From an uncultured Clostridia bacterium (GTDB lineage Bacteria; Bacillota; Clostridia; Lachnospirales; Lachnospiraceae): DNA of 5,550 bases. The DNA is taken from NCBI GenBank assembly GCA_947178015.1, contig CAMWWW010000171.1, positions 1 through 5,550 of the forward strand, given 5' to 3'. The notes beneath the pieces were generated by a model. It searched no databases. It was given only the letters and a program-made list of their open reading frames with translations, and had not been told where the DNA came from. This document shows positions 5,220 to 5,550 of this stretch, one piece after another. Every line of letters begins with the position of its first letter. Position 1 is the first letter of the stretch. A program made the translations under genes and the position numbers.

Positions 5220-5550
5220 ATGTTTCTCCCTTTTTAGGTGTTTCTTCTTTTTTGGATTTCTTAAAACGAGAGAAAAAGCTCTTCTTCTTTTTCGGCTCTG
5301 GGATAGGGCCGCGGATTCGTTTTGCGCTTGTTATGTAGATTCCGCTCACGACAGCCTTGACCTCCTGTTTTGGGAGAATCTGGGCAAATACAGGTTCATC
5401 GCATAACAGTGTCATCACGCGTGGCCCCGCTTTAACCTTAGCTACAGGCATTTTCATCCATCGCATATATTTTGGTATAGAATCCGTTACAATTTTCGGA
5501 AGATTTGCCTCCGACAGTTTCATACGTTTCTTATCAATAATGTACAGTGA
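5203..5550 (-). CDS. Partial unrecognised protein with lysine-rich C-terminal tail
   Basis: The minus-strand frame is open from the right edge to a TGA at 5205-5203, giving at least 115 residues. An ATG at 5523 could be a start, but the frame continues upstream of it (SLYIIDKKRMKLSEANLPKI) and no good Shine-Dalgarno precedes it, so the N-terminus probably lies outside the window. The visible part has a compact, mixed-hydrophobic domain (for example PVAKVKAGPRVMTLLCDEP, VFAQILPKQEVKAVVSGIYI). A highly basic, low-complexity tail of about 33 residues follows (PEPKKKKSFFSRFKKSKKEE, then a short near-duplicated TPKKGETSKKKG). The tail may bind nucleic acid, ribosomes or acidic membrane surface. 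There is no membrane segment in the visible part. I do not recognise the family. It converges on the DUF1934 gene with a 17-base overlap. Confidence 0.72.
   Translation of the reverse strand, partial: SLYIIDKKRMKLSEANLPKIVTDSIPKYMRWMKMPVAKVKAGPRVMTLLCDEPVFAQILPKQEVKAVVSGIYITSAKRIRGPIPEPKKKKSFFSRFKKSKKEETPKKGETSKKKG

Overview
The window looks like chromosomal DNA from a low-to-moderate GC, endospore-forming Firmicute, most likely a Clostridia/Lachnospiraceae-type organism. The evidence is a spoIIR gene, a MEP-pathway isoprenoid gene (ispE), Gram-positive style AGGAGG ribosome binding sites, a DUF1934 (YwiB-like) gene and mostly housekeeping content. No mobile element, CRISPR array, tRNA or rRNA was seen.

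Layout. (1) Bases 3-245, minus strand: an open frame runs off the left edge and would encode the N-terminus of a small unrecognised membrane protein. (2) Bases 246-356: a compact regulatory region. It has a good sigma-A promoter for the rightward operon and a GntR-type palindrome at the predicted transcription start. A possible leftward promoter overlaps both. (3) Bases 357-1915, plus strand: ispE (CDP-methylerythritol kinase) followed 2 nt later by a GntR/FCD-family regulator, clearly one operon. (4) Bases 1923-2651, minus strand: spoIIR, convergent with the regulator and preceded by a plausible forespore sigma-F promoter. (5) Bases 2652-2852: a divergent promoter region for spoIIR (minus) and ddl (plus). 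(6) Bases 2853-5219, plus strand: ddl, murI and a DUF1934 gene, probably one operon. (7) Bases 5203-5550, minus strand: the C-terminal part of an unrecognised protein with a very lysine-rich tail. It overlaps the end of the DUF1934 gene tail to tail, and a bidirectional terminator hairpin lies inside both coding ends.

How the genes fit together. murI (D-glutamate) and ddl (D-Ala-D-Ala) supply two D-amino-acid building blocks of peptidoglycan. ispE supplies isoprenoid precursors, which include the undecaprenyl carrier used for wall synthesis. spoIIR signals from forespore to mother cell. The most interesting point is the regulatory design around 286-337. A palindrome closely resembling known GntR-family operators sits at the start of the operon that encodes a GntR regulator, which suggests autoregulation and places an isoprenoid gene under control of an unknown metabolite. 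I found no convincing wholly new system; most of the window is ordinary core genome with some neat local architecture.
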